Shown here piece by piece: positions 43,185-52,304 of a stretch of 64,000 nt of DNA; the stretch's first letter is position 1, and each line of letters starts with the position of its first letter. Made by a program: the position numbers and the translations under genes. The notes under the pieces are model-generated. The model saw nothing but the letters and a program-made list of their open reading frames with translations. It ran no database searches and was not told the DNA's origin. This stretch comes from Saccharopolyspora hirsuta (GTDB lineage Bacteria; Actinomycetota; Actinomycetes; Mycobacteriales; Pseudonocardiaceae), in contig NZ_VWPH01000002.1 of the NCBI RefSeq assembly GCF_008630535.1, positions 310,001-374,000 on the forward strand, written 5' to 3'.

Positions 43185-43759
43185 GCGGATCCGGCGCCGT
43201 GCTCGGCGCGGACGGGAAGGCCCGGTGCCCGTGGGGCGCGGGACCGGCGGACTACACCGAGTACCACGACCGGGAGTGGGGCGTCCCGCTGCGCGGCGTC
43301 GTGGAGCTGTTCGAGCGGATCACCCTGGAGTCGTTCCAGTCCGGGCTGTCCTGGCTGACGATCCTGCGCAAGCGCGAGGCGTTCCGCAGCGCCTTCGCCG
43401 GGTTCGAGCCGGAGAAGGTGGCGGCCTTCGACGACGCGGACCGGGAGCGCCTGCTCGCCGACGCGGGCATCGTCCGCAACCGCGCGAAGATCGACGCGGC
43501 GATCAACAACGCGGGTGCCGTGCTGCGGCTGGACCAGCCGCTGGACGACCTGCTCTGGTCCTTCGCCCCGGAACCCCGGAAGCACCGCCCGGCGACCCTG
43601 GAGGACGTCCCGGCGATCACCCCGGAGTCGAAGGCGATGGCCAAGGAGCTCAAGCGCCGCGGCTTCGTCTTCGTCGGCCCGACCACCTGCTACGCCCTGA
43701 TGCAGGCCACCGGCATGGTCGACGACCACCTGTCCGACTGCTGGCGGACCCTGTCGTGA
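43181..43759 (+). CDS. tag: DNA-3-methyladenine glycosylase I
   Basis: 192 residues. Removes 3-methyladenine from alkylated DNA. The family opening is CPWGAGPADYTEYHDREWGVPL, with the HhH-like core GLSWLTILRKREAFR and C-terminal FVGPTTCYALMQATGMVDDH. Zn ligands: Cys in the CPWG start and His/Cys near the DDHLSDC end. GTG 43181 overlaps the SRPBCC stop; GGAGAGGG lies upstream. The stop codon is inside a perfect 46-bp palindrome. Position matches tagA (Rv1210). Confidence 0.95.
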   Translation: MSGSGAVLGADGKARCPWGAGPADYTEYHDREWGVPLRGVVELFERITLESFQSGLSWLTILRKREAFRSAFAGFEPEKVAAFDDADRERLLADAGIVRNRAKIDAAINNAGAVLRLDQPLDDLLWSFAPEPRKHRPATLEDVPAITPESKAMAKELKRRGFVFVGPTTCYALMQATGMVDDHLSDCWRTLS

Positions 43760-43798
43760 GTGCGTAACAGTGTTCGAACACTGTTACGCACTCACGAC
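43753..43798. terminator. perfect 46-bp palindrome between tag and enoyl-CoA hydratase
   Basis: Perfectly self-complementary with centre TTCGAA at 43773-43778, extending to GTCGTGAGTGCG / CGCACTCACGAC at the ends. It includes the tag stop codon (TGA 43757-43759) and lies 3 bp from the hydratase stop at 43802, so it can terminate transcription from both sides. Confidence 0.8.
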
Positions 43799-43801
43799 CC
43801 G

Positions 43802-44590
43802 TCAGCGGCCGGTGAAGTTGGGGGTGCGCTTGGCGACGAAGGCGGCCACCGCTTCGCGGTGGTCGGCCGTGGCTCCGGCCTCCGCCTGTGCCCCGGCCTC
43901 CACCGCCAGGGCTTCGGCCAGGCCTTCGGCCGCCGCGGCCTGCGCCGTCTCCTTGATCCGGGCGTAGGCGAACGTCGGGCCCGCCGCCATGCGGGTCGCC
44001 AGCTCCATGGCCGCGCCGTGCGCCTCGCCCTCGCCGACCACGCGGTTCACCATGCCGATGCGCAGCGCCTCCTCGGCCGCCACCGGCTCGGCCAGCAGGA
44101 GCATCTCCATGGCCCGGCCGTAGCCGATCAGCCGGGGCAGCGTCCAGGACGCGCCGGAGTCGGTGGACAGGCCGACGTTGGCGAAGGCCATCAGGAACTT
44201 CGCGTTCGACGCCGCCACCCGCAGGTCGCAGGCGTAGGCCAGCGACGCGCCCGCGCCCGCGGCGGTGCCGTTGACCGCCGCGATCACCGGCTTCGGCATG
44301 CTCGTCACGGCCCGGATGATCGGGTTGTAGTGCTCCTCGACCGTCTTCAGCGGGCTCGGGTCGTCGGCCTCCAGCAGCGCGACGTGCTCCTTGAGGTCCT
44401 GCCCGGCGCAGAACGCCTTGCCCGCGCCGGTGATCACCACGGCGCGCACCGAGTCGTCGGCTGCCGCGTCGCGCAACGCGCTGATCAGGGCCTGCTTGAG
44501 CTCGACGTTGAGCGAGTTGAACGACTCGGGGCGGTTCAACGTGAGCAGGCGCACACCGGCGGTGTCCTCGGTCAGCAGTACGTCGGTCAC
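43802..44590 (-). CDS. enoyl-CoA hydratase/isomerase family protein
   Basis: 262 residues, crotonase superfamily. The oxyanion hole region is AVVITGAGKAFCAGQDLKEH and AAVNGTAAGAGASLAYACDLRV. The residue at the second catalytic Glu site lies in STDSGASWTLPRLIG, where Asp replaces the usual Glu; this pattern is typical of PaaG-type (1,2-epoxyphenylacetyl-CoA isomerase-like) enzymes. It could act in phenylacetate or fatty acid catabolism. GTG 44590 has AAGGAG in front. No other phenylacetate genes adjoin. Confidence 0.9.
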   Translation of the reverse strand: MTDVLLTEDTAGVRLLTLNRPESFNSLNVELKQALISALRDAAADDSVRAVVITGAGKAFCAGQDLKEHVALLEADDPSPLKTVEEHYNPIIRAVTSMPKPVIAAVNGTAAGAGASLAYACDLRVAASNAKFLMAFANVGLSTDSGASWTLPRLIGYGRAMEMLLLAEPVAAEEALRIGMVNRVVGEGEAHGAAMELATRMAAGPTFAYARIKETAQAAAAEGLAEALAVEAGAQAEAGATADHREAVAAFVAKRTPNFTGR

Positions 44591-44973
44591 TTCGAACTCC
44601 TTGCCTCGCGGTCCGCTGCGGCTTCTCGGCCGGGACGGCGCACCGGGTTCCAAAGTGGACTCCGCCGGCCGCGCGATGTCCCGGGTGGACAGTGTTGTCG
44701 CAGGTAGCCGGGGGATCGGTGGCGGTGGACCGCCGCCCGCGGCGACCAGCGGCGCGTCGGCTGCGCCGAACCGCCGCCAGGTGGCCCGCGGCGGCCGCGA
44801 AACAGCCCGCACGGGCGCTGAGTCTGCCAGCCGCCGCGGGCATTCGACCAGCGCACGGGCGACACGAGTTGATCGGTTCGGTTTCGTCCCAGCCTCGGGA
44901 TGGGGGAGAATGGGGGTGAACCCGAGCTGGTTGTGGCGATCAGCGGGGTAAGAGTTCACGGAGGGAGCACGCT
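44591..44973. other. divergent intergenic region
   Basis: About 380 bp between the enoyl-CoA hydratase start and the DUF3117 gene. It must contain both promoters. GC-rich short palindromes occur near 44800-44850, but I see no protein-coding frame or promoter I would defend. Confidence 0.5.
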
Positions 44974-45141
44974 ATGGCGGCCATGAAGCCCCGGACCGGT
45001 GACGGTCCCCTCGAGGTGACTAAGGAGGGACGCGGCATCGTGATGCGCGTTCCGCTTGAGGGTGGTGGGCGGCTCGTCGTCGAGATGTCGGTCGAGGAGG
45101 CCAAGAACCTGGGCGATGCCCTGGAGTCCGCCACCGGCTGA
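44974..45141 (+). CDS. DUF3117 small protein
   Basis: 55 residues: MAAMKPRTGDGPLEVTKEGRG then IVMRVPLEGGGRLVVEMSVEEAKNLGDAL. This is the nearly invariant DUF3117 protein of actinobacteria (Rv1211-like), function unknown. GAGGGAG lies at 44960-44966, a proper distance from the ATG. It follows the tag/hydratase block as in mycobacteria. Confidence 0.95.
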   Translation: MAAMKPRTGDGPLEVTKEGRGIVMRVPLEGGGRLVVEMSVEEAKNLGDALESATG

Positions 45142-45381
45142 GGCCGCCGGCCGGCGATCTCGGGGGTGCCGCGGGCGCGGCCCCTCCTGACGCCGAGGCG
45201 TCAGCGCAGCGTCGACGACGGGTGGCGAGCACTCTTCGCCGCGGTCGGGCCCCGGTGCCGAGGTGGGCACCGGGGCCGTCGTCGACAGGCAGGTCCCCGC
45301 GGTCGGGTGCGGATCGTGACCGCCCGGGTGACGACGGTAGTTACGAGAGTGCGCGGCCGGTCCGCGCAGGAAGGTCTTTTC

Positions 45382-46965
45382 GTGTCCGGTGCCTCAGTGT
45401 TCCGCCCCGCCCACCCGGTCCGCGACGCGGACCCGGCGCTGCCCGCGATCCCGACCGCTCTGGTCGAAGTGGACGTCGTGCGCCAGTGGCGGGACGGCGT
45501 GCCCGGTGCGGTCCCGGTCTTCGACGGCGAGTCGGGGCCCGAGCTGGCCGCCGCAGCCGAACAGTTCGATGTGGACGCCGCGGTGCTGGAGGCCGTCGGA
45601 GCGTCCGCCTCGGCCGGTGCGGTCCGCGCGCTGCCGCTGCGCACCGGCGGCCTCGGCTGGGTCGTCGGGGTCGGTTCCGGCGAGCCGGTGAAGTGGCGCA
45701 GCGCGGGTGGTGCCCTGGCGCGCGCGGTCCGCGAGCGGCTCAACGACGTGGCCGAGTCCGAGGACGAGACCGGTGATCTCGGCGAGGCGTCCGACGCCGA
45801 CTACCTCCAGGTGAAGCTGCCCGCGGACGTCGACGGCGAGATCGTCTCGGCGCTGACGCTGGGCCTCGCGCTCGGCGGCTACCGCTTCCGGGTGTCGCGC
45901 GGCCCGGTGCCGCCGCGGCTGCGGAAGGTCCTGCTGGTCGCGCCGGAGGGCGCCGACGTGGCGGCGCTGGGCGAGCAGGTCCGGCGCGCCCGCGAACTGG
46001 CGTCCGCGACGTCCCTGGCCCGCGACCTCGCGAACACCCCGTCGAACGTCAAGGACCCGGCCTGGCTGACCGGCCTGGCCGCGGAGCTCGCCGCGGACGT
46101 CCCGGACCTGACCGCCACCGTGCGCGACGAGAAGTGGCTCGCCGACCACGGTTTCGGCGGCATCCTCGCCGTCGGCGGCGGGTCGTCGCGGCCGCCCCGG
46201 CTGCTGGAGCTGGCCTACCGCCCGAAGGACGCGGCGGGGCCGCACCTGGTGCTGGTGGGCAAGGGCATCACCTTCGACACCGGCGGCATCTCGATCAAGC
46301 CCGCCGAGGGCATGCACCTGATGCGCACCGACATGTCCGGCGGCGGCGCGGTGATCGCGGCGCTGCTGACCATCGCCCGCCTCGGCCTGCCGGTGAAGGT
46401 GACCGGCCTGGTGCCGTCGGCGGAGAACCACGTGTCCGGCAGCGCCTACCGGCCCGGTGACGTCGTCCGGCACTACGGCGGCACCACCACCGAGGTCGGC
46501 AACACCGACGCCGAGGGCCGGATGGTGCTCGCCGACGCCATCGCCTACGCGGTCGACAAGCTCGAACCCGACGTGCTGGTGGACGTCGCGACGCTGACCG
46601 GCGCGATGAAGGTCGCGCTCGGCCTGCGCACCGGTGGCCTGTTCGCCTCCGACGAGGAGCTGGCCGAGCAGGTCCGCGCGGCCGGGGAGCGGGTCGGCGA
46701 GGCGTGGTGGCGGATGCCGCTGGTCGAGGACCACGCGGAGGCCGTGAAGGGCGAGCTGGCGGACGTCAAGCAGACCCCGACCGGGCCGGGCGGCATCACG
46801 GCGGCGCTGTTCCTGCGCGAGTTCACCGCCGGACTGCCGTGGGCGCACCTGGACATCGCGGGCCCGGCGCGGGCGGACAAGGACTACAACGAGGTCGTGC
46901 CGGGCGGTACCGGCTTCGCGGCGCGGAGCCTCGTGGAGCTCGCGGCCGGGTTCGCGAAGGGCTGA
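45382..46965 (+). CDS. pepA: leucyl aminopeptidase (M17)
   Basis: 527 residues from GTG 45382, supported by AGGAAGG; upstream in-frame sequence has no start with a ribosome site. M17 dinuclear metal site: GKGITFDTGGISIKP (Lys, Asp) and NTDAEGRMVLADA (Asp, Glu). The N-terminal domain (~170 residues) is the regulatory macro-like fold. It removes N-terminal Leu and other residues in the cytosol, and acts on Cys-Gly in thiol turnover. A GTGAG hairpin follows. Confidence 0.95.
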   Translation: MSGASVFRPAHPVRDADPALPAIPTALVEVDVVRQWRDGVPGAVPVFDGESGPELAAAAEQFDVDAAVLEAVGASASAGAVRALPLRTGGLGWVVGVGSGEPVKWRSAGGALARAVRERLNDVAESEDETGDLGEASDADYLQVKLPADVDGEIVSALTLGLALGGYRFRVSRGPVPPRLRKVLLVAPEGADVAALGEQVRRARELASATSLARDLANTPSNVKDPAWLTGLAAELAADVPDLTATVRDEKWLADHGFGGILAVGGGSSRPPRLLELAYRPKDAAGPHLVLVGKGITFDTGGISIKPAEGMHLMRTDMSGGGAVIAALLTIARLGLPVKVTGLVPSAENHVSGSAYRPGDVVRHYGGTTTEVGNTDAEGRMVLADAIAYAVDKLEPDVLVDVATLTGAMKVALGLRTGGLFASDEELAEQVRAAGERVGEAWWRMPLVEDHAEAVKGELADVKQTPTGPGGITAALFLREFTAGLPWAHLDIAGPARADKDYNEVVPGGTGFAARSLVELAAGFAKG

Positions 46966-46973
46966 GGCGTTGG

Positions 46974-47006
46974 CCCGTGAGCACGCTCGGGTGGCGTGCT
47001 CACGGG
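46974..47006 (+). terminator. GTGAG-family hairpin after pepA
   Basis: CCCGTGAGCACGC (46974-46986) / GCGTGCTCACGGG (46994-47006), 13 perfect pairs, loop TCGGGTG, starting 8 bp beyond the stop. Confidence 0.75.
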
Positions 47007-47122
47007 TCGGTGGCTGTGCCTCCGGCGGTGGTGTGCCGGGGGCCTGAAACTGGCACTCTGCTACGCCCGGTCAGTTGTCGGCAGAACTGGCACATCGTCC
47101 GACCGCCGGGGATCGGTGCTGG

Positions 47123-47281
47123 CCACATACATAAGTCAGGGCACCCGGAGTCCAGGCGGGCGCTGAGGTTCCGCCACTTGCACCGCCACGCAGAACGAGG
47201 TTGGAAAAACCTCAATCGAAATCGCCTTCGTTCTCGACGGAGCCTGCGGTGGCGAGGTGAGGCGATTTCAATCGAAATCGC
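47123..47281 (+). repeat. 300-bp dispersed repeat, truncated copy D, plus twin hairpin unit
   Basis: Only the 3' half of the element remains, from CATACATAAGTCAGGGCAC on, through the ACTTGCACCGCCACGCAGAA segment and the GAGG...CCTC closing stem. It is followed by the twin-hairpin unit; the second hairpin GCGATTTC-AATC-GAAATCGC is at 47262-47281. The spacer between hairpins is the reverse complement (with changes) of that at 9433-9468. The LysR stop codon lies inside the last hairpin. Confidence 0.8.
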
Positions 47282-48233
47282 GGAGGTTCGGCACCGATCT
47301 GCTGGTGGCGTTCTGTGCTTTGGCGGTGGCGAAGGTGCGGAAGGTGCGGACTGCTGGGGGTTGGGGGCGGTTCGCTGGCCAGGCCAGGCCGATCGTTCGG
47401 TGGGCCGGTGGGCTGAGGGGGATTTCTACCGTGTCCGGGGTTGGGGCCGGGGTTGCCGGGGGTAGGAGCGCTACGCCGAGTCCGGCTGCTACCAGGCCTC
47501 TGACCGTGTCGACCTCTTCGCTCTCGAATGCGAGTCGGGGTTCGAATCCGGCGGATTCGGCGAGGCGCACGAAGATCTGGCGGAGGCCGTAGCCGGGGCG
47601 CATCGCGATGAAGTCCTCCGCTGCGAGATCGGCCAGGCGCAAGGTGCGGCGGCGGGCCAGGCGGTGGTGGGCGTGCAGGACCGCTACCAGGGGTTCTTCC
47701 TGGATCGTGGCGCTGGACCAGCGGGGGTCGTTCGCGGGGAGCGGGGCGATCAGGCAGAGGTCGATCTCGCCCGCCCAGGTGCGGGCCAGCATGGCGTCGC
47801 GCGCGCCCTGGACCAGGGAGAACCGCACCTGCGGGTGCTGGTCGCGGAAGCCGCGCAGCAGCGGTGGGACCAGGGTGCTGCCCATCGTGTGCTGGAATCC
47901 GAAGGTCACCTGGCCGCGGTCGGGGTCGAGCTCCTCGACCACCGCGCGGCAACCGGCCTCCAGCCGCTGCATCGCGTCCTCGGCGGCCTCGGCCAGCAAG
48001 GTGCCCGCTCGGGTCAGGTGGATCCCGCGGCCCTGCCGGGCGATGACCGGCGCTCCGAGCTGTTCGCCCAGCTTGGCCAGGGTGCGGCTGACCGTCGGCT
48101 GCGGGATGCCGAGGGACTCCGCAGCGCGTGTGAGATGCCCCTCCGCCGCGACCGCGCGCAGCAGCGCCAGCGAGGGAGCCAGGTGGGCCGCGAGCTGGGA
48201 CGGATCGTCGAGCGGCTGCGATTGATTCACCAT
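47268..48233 (-). CDS. LysR family transcriptional regulator
   Basis: 321 residues. HTH domain LALLRAVAAEGHLTRAAESLGIPQPTVSRTLAKLGEQLG; substrate-binding domain from ~95 (QVTFGFQHTMGSTLVPPLLRGFRDQHPQVRFSLVQGA). It is divergent from an MFS exporter (64-bp gap), probably its target. The last ~30 residues, past the normal fold (FRTFATAKAQNATSRSVPNL-RDFD), run into an intergenic repeat hairpin, whose sequence supplies the stop codon; the native C-terminus may have been altered by repeat insertion. Confidence 0.9.
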   Translation of the reverse strand: MVNQSQPLDDPSQLAAHLAPSLALLRAVAAEGHLTRAAESLGIPQPTVSRTLAKLGEQLGAPVIARQGRGIHLTRAGTLLAEAAEDAMQRLEAGCRAVVEELDPDRGQVTFGFQHTMGSTLVPPLLRGFRDQHPQVRFSLVQGARDAMLARTWAGEIDLCLIAPLPANDPRWSSATIQEEPLVAVLHAHHRLARRRTLRLADLAAEDFIAMRPGYGLRQIFVRLAESAGFEPRLAFESEEVDTVRGLVAAGLGVALLPPATPAPTPDTVEIPLSPPAHRTIGLAWPANRPQPPAVRTFRTFATAKAQNATSRSVPNLRDFD

Positions 48234-48243
48234 CGCATCGATG

Positions 48244-48260
48244 ATGCTTCATTGCCGCAT
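48244..48260. promoter_or_regulatory. candidate LysR operator
   Basis: ATGC-N9-GCAT dyad in the 64-bp gap between the LysR gene and the MFS gene. Size fits LysR half-sites, but it lacks the exact T-N11-A core. Confidence 0.3.
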
Positions 48261-48296
48261 TGGACGCATTAGTTAGTGCTGCTTAGTTTCGGGTGC

Positions 48297-49559
48297 GTGG
48301 ACCAGGCACGCACCAACAGAATCCGCATCGCCCTGCTGCTCGGCGCGCTGGCGCTGTTCGCCCTGCTCTACGCGCCGCAGCCGGTGCTTCCGCAGTTCGC
48401 CGAGGCGTTCGCGCTGGCCCCCGGCACGGTGGCGCTGCTGATCTCGGCCGCGACGCTCGGGCTGGCGGTGGCGGCCATCCCGCTCGGCGCGCTCGCCGAG
48501 GTCGTCGGCCGCCGCCGCGTCATGATCGGGGCGCTGCTGGTGGCCGAGGTGCTGGGCCTGCTGCTGCCGTGGGTTCCGGTCTTCCCGGTGCTCGTGGCGA
48601 TCCGGCTGGTCCAGGGCATCGCGATCGCCGGGCTGGCCGCCGTCGCGACCGCGTACCTGGCGGAGGAGACCGGCGGGAAGAACCTGGGCACCGCGATGGG
48701 CCTCTACGTCGCGGGCACCACCATCGGCGGCATGACCGGCCGACTGCTGGGCGGTGTGGTCGGTGACTTCGCGGGGTGGCGGGGCGGCGTGCTCGCCGTG
48801 GCCCTGCTGGCTGCGGTCTGCACTGCGCTCTTCGTGGTGCTGCTGCCCGCCGAGCAGAACCACCGCCGCAAGCCGCTCGCGCTCGCCCCGCTGCTCGGCG
48901 GCCTGCGCGCGGCGCTGCGCGATCCTGTGCTCTACGCGCCCTACCTGGTCGCCGCGCTGGGCATGGGTTCGTTCGTCACGGTCTACAACGTCCTCGGCTT
49001 CCGCCTCACCGCTCCGCCGCTGCTGGTGCCCCCAGCGCTGGCCGCGCTCGCGTTCCTCGCCTACGCCGCGGGCACCGTGACCTCGACGTTCGCCGGGCGC
49101 GCCGCCGACCGGTACGGACGCACGCGGGTCCTGCTCGGCGGGCTCGCCGTGACGGTTCTGGGACTGCTGCTGATGCTGGCCGACAGCCTGGGCGTGATCG
49201 TGGTCGGGCTGGTGGTGTTCACCGGCGGGTTCTTCGCCGCGCACTCGGTGGCCAGCGGGTGGGTCGGCGTCCAGGCGTCAGCGCAGGCCCGCGGGCAGGC
49301 GTCGGCGCTGTACCAGCTGGCCTACTACGGCGGCAGCAGCGTCGGCGGCGTCGTGGGCGGTGCGGCCTACGGGGCTTGGGACTGGTCCGGCATGACCGCG
49401 CTGCTCTGCTGCTGGCTCGCGGTCGCAGCCGTCGCGGTGTGGGTCGCCCAGGTCAGGTCGCGTCGGAGTCGAAGGGCGGGCGCTCGCCGGGCTCCAGCGG
49501 GCGCTGCTGCGGCTTCGGCGGGGTTGGCGGCTGGTGCTGGCCGTTGCCGTTCGAGTTGA
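48297..49559 (+). CDS. MFS transporter (YnfM-like)
   Basis: 420 residues with 12 helices. [19 protein letters not shown] and the helix 4 region [32 protein letters not shown] match the YnfM/LysR-linked exporter group. GTG 48297 is used; GTG 48276 is seven codons upstream. After the last helix, the C-terminal ~35 residues are Arg/Ala/Gly-rich and overlap the convergent tatB gene by 107 bp. This tail probably reflects loss of an earlier stop and is unlikely to matter for transport. Confidence 0.85.
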   Translation: MDQARTNRIRIALLLGALALFALLYAPQPVLPQFAEAFALAPGTVALLISAATLGLAVAAIPLGALAEVVGRRRVMIGALLVAEVLGLLLPWVPVFPVLVAIRLVQGIAIAGLAAVATAYLAEETGGKNLGTAMGLYVAGTTIGGMTGRLLGGVVGDFAGWRGGVLAVALLAAVCTALFVVLLPAEQNHRRKPLALAPLLGGLRAALRDPVLYAPYLVAALGMGSFVTVYNVLGFRLTAPPLLVPPALAALAFLAYAAGTVTSTFAGRAADRYGRTRVLLGGLAVTVLGLLLMLADSLGVIVVGLVVFTGGFFAAHSVASGWVGVQASAQARGQASALYQLAYYGGSSVGGVVGGAAYGAWDWSGMTALLCCWLAVAAVAVWVAQVRSRRSRRAGARRAPAGAAAASAGLAAGAGRCRSS

Positions 49560-49839
49560 GGTCGAGCGGGTTCTCCCCGTCGAAGAGGTGCTTGGTGACC
49601 GCGGTGCGCGGGTTGAAGTTGCGGATGCCGCGCAGGTCCTCCAGCGGCTTGCGCAGGTCGTCGAACTCCGGGCCCAGCTCGGACTTGATCTGATCGCGCG
49701 CCCCGGTCGCGTACTCCTTGACCTGGCGGACGGTCTTGCCGAGCCACGCCGCGCCCTGCGGCAACCGCTCCGGCCCGAGCACGAACAGCCCGACCACGAT
49801 GAGCACGAGGAGCTCAGGCCAGCCGATGCTATCGAACAC
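49453..49839 (-). CDS. tatB: Sec-independent protein translocase subunit TatB
   Basis: 128 residues from GTG 49839. Single N-terminal helix [26 protein letters not shown] with the Glu and GPxRLP motif that define TatA/B, followed by an amphipathic helix ([21 protein letters not shown]) and a Pro/Gln-rich tail. It forms the substrate receptor with TatC, which is not in the window. Order sigE-antisigma-htrA-tatB is as in mycobacteria. The Tat lipoprotein at 16735 would be a client. Confidence 0.93.
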   Translation of the reverse strand: MFDSIGWPELLVLIVVGLFVLGPERLPQGAAWLGKTVRQVKEYATGARDQIKSELGPEFDDLRKPLEDLRGIRNFNPRTAVTKHLFDGENPLDLNSNGNGQHQPPTPPKPQQRPLEPGERPPFDSDAT

Positions 49840-49980
49840 CTCTCGACTACCTCCGGGTCCTCGCCGCTCGCGGTCCAGCACCACGCGAGCTGCCAACGCC
49901 CCCAGCGTACCGACCGGGCGATCCGGGTTGGAGGGGGAAGTGGCCGAACACGGTGCCTTCCGGCGGAGGTGTGCAGGCGT

Positions 49981-51648
49981 TCACTTCAGCGTCACGTCCA
50001 GGACCAGCTCGCGGCCCTGCCGCACCACCGCGACCGGGATCCGCTCGCCGACCTGGTGCCGGTCCACCGCCACGACCAGCTCGTCCGCGCTGCCGACCTT
50101 GCGCTCGCCGACCCGGATGATCACGTCGCCCTCGGCGATCCCGGCCGCCGCCGCGGCGCTGCCGTCCTGCACGTTCTGCACCTGGGCACCGTCGGCCAGG
50201 CCGTCGCTCACCGACTTGGCGTTCACCCCGAGGTCGGCGTGCTGGACGTGGCCGGTGCGGATCAGCTCCTGGGCGATCCGCCGCACGTCGTCGATCGGGA
50301 TCGCGAAGCCCAGACCGATCGAACCGCCCTCGCCCCCGGCGCCGAGCGTGCGGATCGCGCTGTTGATGCCGACCACCGCGCCGTTGCCGTCGACCAGCGC
50401 GCCACCGGAGTTGCCGGGGTTGATCGCGGCGTCGGTCTGGATCGCGTCGATCACCGCGTTGGTGTCGGTGCCCTCCCCGGCCAGCCGCATCGGGCGGTGC
50501 ACCGAGCTGACGATGCCGGTGGTCACCGTCCCGGCCAGGCCCAGCGGGGAGCCGATGGCGATCACGTCGTCGCCCACCGAGAGGCTGTCGGAGTTGCCGA
50601 GCTGGGCGACGGTCGGGTTGGACACCTCGACCTTGATCACCGCGAGGTCGGTCTTGACGTCGCGCCCGACGATCCGGGCCGGGGCCCGCGTGCCGTCGTG
50701 GAAGACCGCGGAGACCTGCGCGTTCGGGGTGTCCGCGGCCATCGAGACGACGTGGTTGTTGGTCACCACGTAGCCGTCGCCGTCGATGACCACGCCCGAA
50801 CCGCTGCCGCCCTGCGCGCCGACGCGCACCTCGATGGAGACCACGGCGGGCACCACGCGCTGCGCGACGGCGGCCACCGTGCCCTTCGGCCGGTCCTGGG
50901 CGGGCTCGACCTCGGCCAGCGTCACGGACGGATTGAGCAGCGGGTTGCCCTCCTCGGCGGTGATCCGCCCGAGGAAGCCACCGGCGAGGCCGATGAGCAG
51001 GGCGATCACGGTGAGGATCACCAGCGCGCGGGGCTGCACCCGCCGCCCGAACAGGACTTCGCGGGCGCTCAGCAGCGGGCCGGTCTCGGTCGGCTCGGAC
51101 TCCTCGTCCTGCTCGACGGACGCGGCGGGCGGGCCGAGCACCGCGCCTGCGGCCGGGTTGCGCCACGGGTCGCGCTCGTCGGAGTTCCACAGCACCGGCT
51201 CGTCGGCGGGCTCCGGCGTCGCGGGCTGCTCGCCGGGTGCCCGCTGGAGCTGCTCGGTGCTGTCCTCGGGACGGCCGAAAGCGCTGGCCAGCGGGGCTGC
51301 TGGGGGAGCGGTGCGCTCGATGCCGCGCACCGGAAGGTTGTGCCGGTCGGGGTCGAAGCTCCCGGTCACGCCCGGGGGACGGCGGAACGACGAGCTCTGC
51401 GCGGGGTCGACCGGCGGCCGGTGCAGCGGCTTCGGCGCCAGGCGGGGCGGTTCCGCGGAGCCGTTCACGGTGGTGGGCTGCGGGGCGGCGCTGGCGGGCA
51501 CGCCGCGCGCCCCGGTGGACGTGCCCTGCCACGGGTGCATCGGCTGAGCGGGCCGCCCGTCGGCTGCTGGCTGGCCTGCGCGGGGGTCGTCCTGGCGTCC
51601 CTGCTCGTGGTCCGGGCCCTGCGCGGGCGTTCCTGGCTGGTCGGTCAT
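49981..51648 (-). CDS. htrA: HtrA/PepD-type membrane serine protease
   Basis: 555 residues. A long Pro/Gln-rich cytosolic N-terminus (~200 residues), one helix (RALVILTVIALLIGLAGGFLG), then an extracytoplasmic trypsin-like domain with His in VVTNNHVV, Asp in TDLAVIKV and Ser in NPGNSGGALVD, and one C-terminal PDZ domain (ADLGVNAKSVSDGLADGA ... GDVIIRVG). It degrades or refolds envelope proteins and belongs to the sigE envelope-stress regulon in mycobacteria. ATG 51648. Upstream is the repeat-rich gap to the anti-sigma gene. Confidence 0.93.
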   Translation of the reverse strand: MTDQPGTPAQGPDHEQGRQDDPRAGQPAADGRPAQPMHPWQGTSTGARGVPASAAPQPTTVNGSAEPPRLAPKPLHRPPVDPAQSSSFRRPPGVTGSFDPDRHNLPVRGIERTAPPAAPLASAFGRPEDSTEQLQRAPGEQPATPEPADEPVLWNSDERDPWRNPAAGAVLGPPAASVEQDEESEPTETGPLLSAREVLFGRRVQPRALVILTVIALLIGLAGGFLGRITAEEGNPLLNPSVTLAEVEPAQDRPKGTVAAVAQRVVPAVVSIEVRVGAQGGSGSGVVIDGDGYVVTNNHVVSMAADTPNAQVSAVFHDGTRAPARIVGRDVKTDLAVIKVEVSNPTVAQLGNSDSLSVGDDVIAIGSPLGLAGTVTTGIVSSVHRPMRLAGEGTDTNAVIDAIQTDAAINPGNSGGALVDGNGAVVGINSAIRTLGAGGEGGSIGLGFAIPIDDVRRIAQELIRTGHVQHADLGVNAKSVSDGLADGAQVQNVQDGSAAAAAGIAEGDVIIRVGERKVGSADELVVAVDRHQVGERIPVAVVRQGRELVLDVTLK

Positions 51649-51933
51649 CGCTCCCCGGGCATGCGGTCGGACTCGTCCCCTCGAGTGGATCACACGGGTG
51701 AGGTACCCGTGCCACCGGCACCTGGGCCCACTGCCGGTGCGCCCATTCTGCCGGGTGAACGGTGAAGTCCGTGTTGGAGTGGGGCGAAAACCGCCGAACC
51801 CGACGGGGAGGGCCACGGCGTCCGGACGCGGCGCGAGTTCGGTGGAAGGGGCAGACGCGATTTCAGCGGAACTTGCGGACCGTCGGAGTGTCGCACCCCG
51901 ACACGCCGGTGCTGCCGGACAACTCTCCGCGAT

Positions 51934-52242
51934 TTCAATGGAAATCAGAGGTCCGATTTCCATTGAACTTGTTCATCCTGGCCGTGGACCGCAGCTGCGA
52001 AGGGCGAACTGCACTGGTCGGCAGGTGTCGCATGCGCCGCCAGGCGCATAGCCCACCCTCGCAACCGGCACCGCCGCGGGTTCACGGTGCCCACCCCCCT
52101 GGGGTTCCTTCCGGCGAGGACGGCCCTGACGCCGTGTATCGGGTCATACACAAGTCAGGGCACCCGGAGTCCAGGCGGGCGCTGAGGTTCCGCCACTTGC
52201 ACCGCCACTCAGAACGAGGTGGGAAAAACCTCAATGAAATCG
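51934..52242 (+). repeat. 300-bp dispersed repeat, copy A
   Basis: Begins with the inverted repeat TTCAATGGAAATC (51934-51946) / GATTTCCATTGAA (51955-51967), then TTCATCCTGGCCGTGGACCG, the GTCGCATGCGCCGC block, P2 GCCCTGAC 52133-52140 / GTCAGGGC 52154-52161, and ends with GAGGTGGGAAAAACCTC and a half palindrome. Almost identical to copy B (60061-60370). The 5' strand of stem P1 is scrambled. It lies in the htrA-antisigma gap (51649-52304), which has no gene. Confidence 0.85.
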
Positions 52243-52304
52243 CGTGCTGGACGGAGGACTGGCGGTCCGCGCGACGGTGATCCGTGTCGTCGGACCTGCT
52301 CAGG

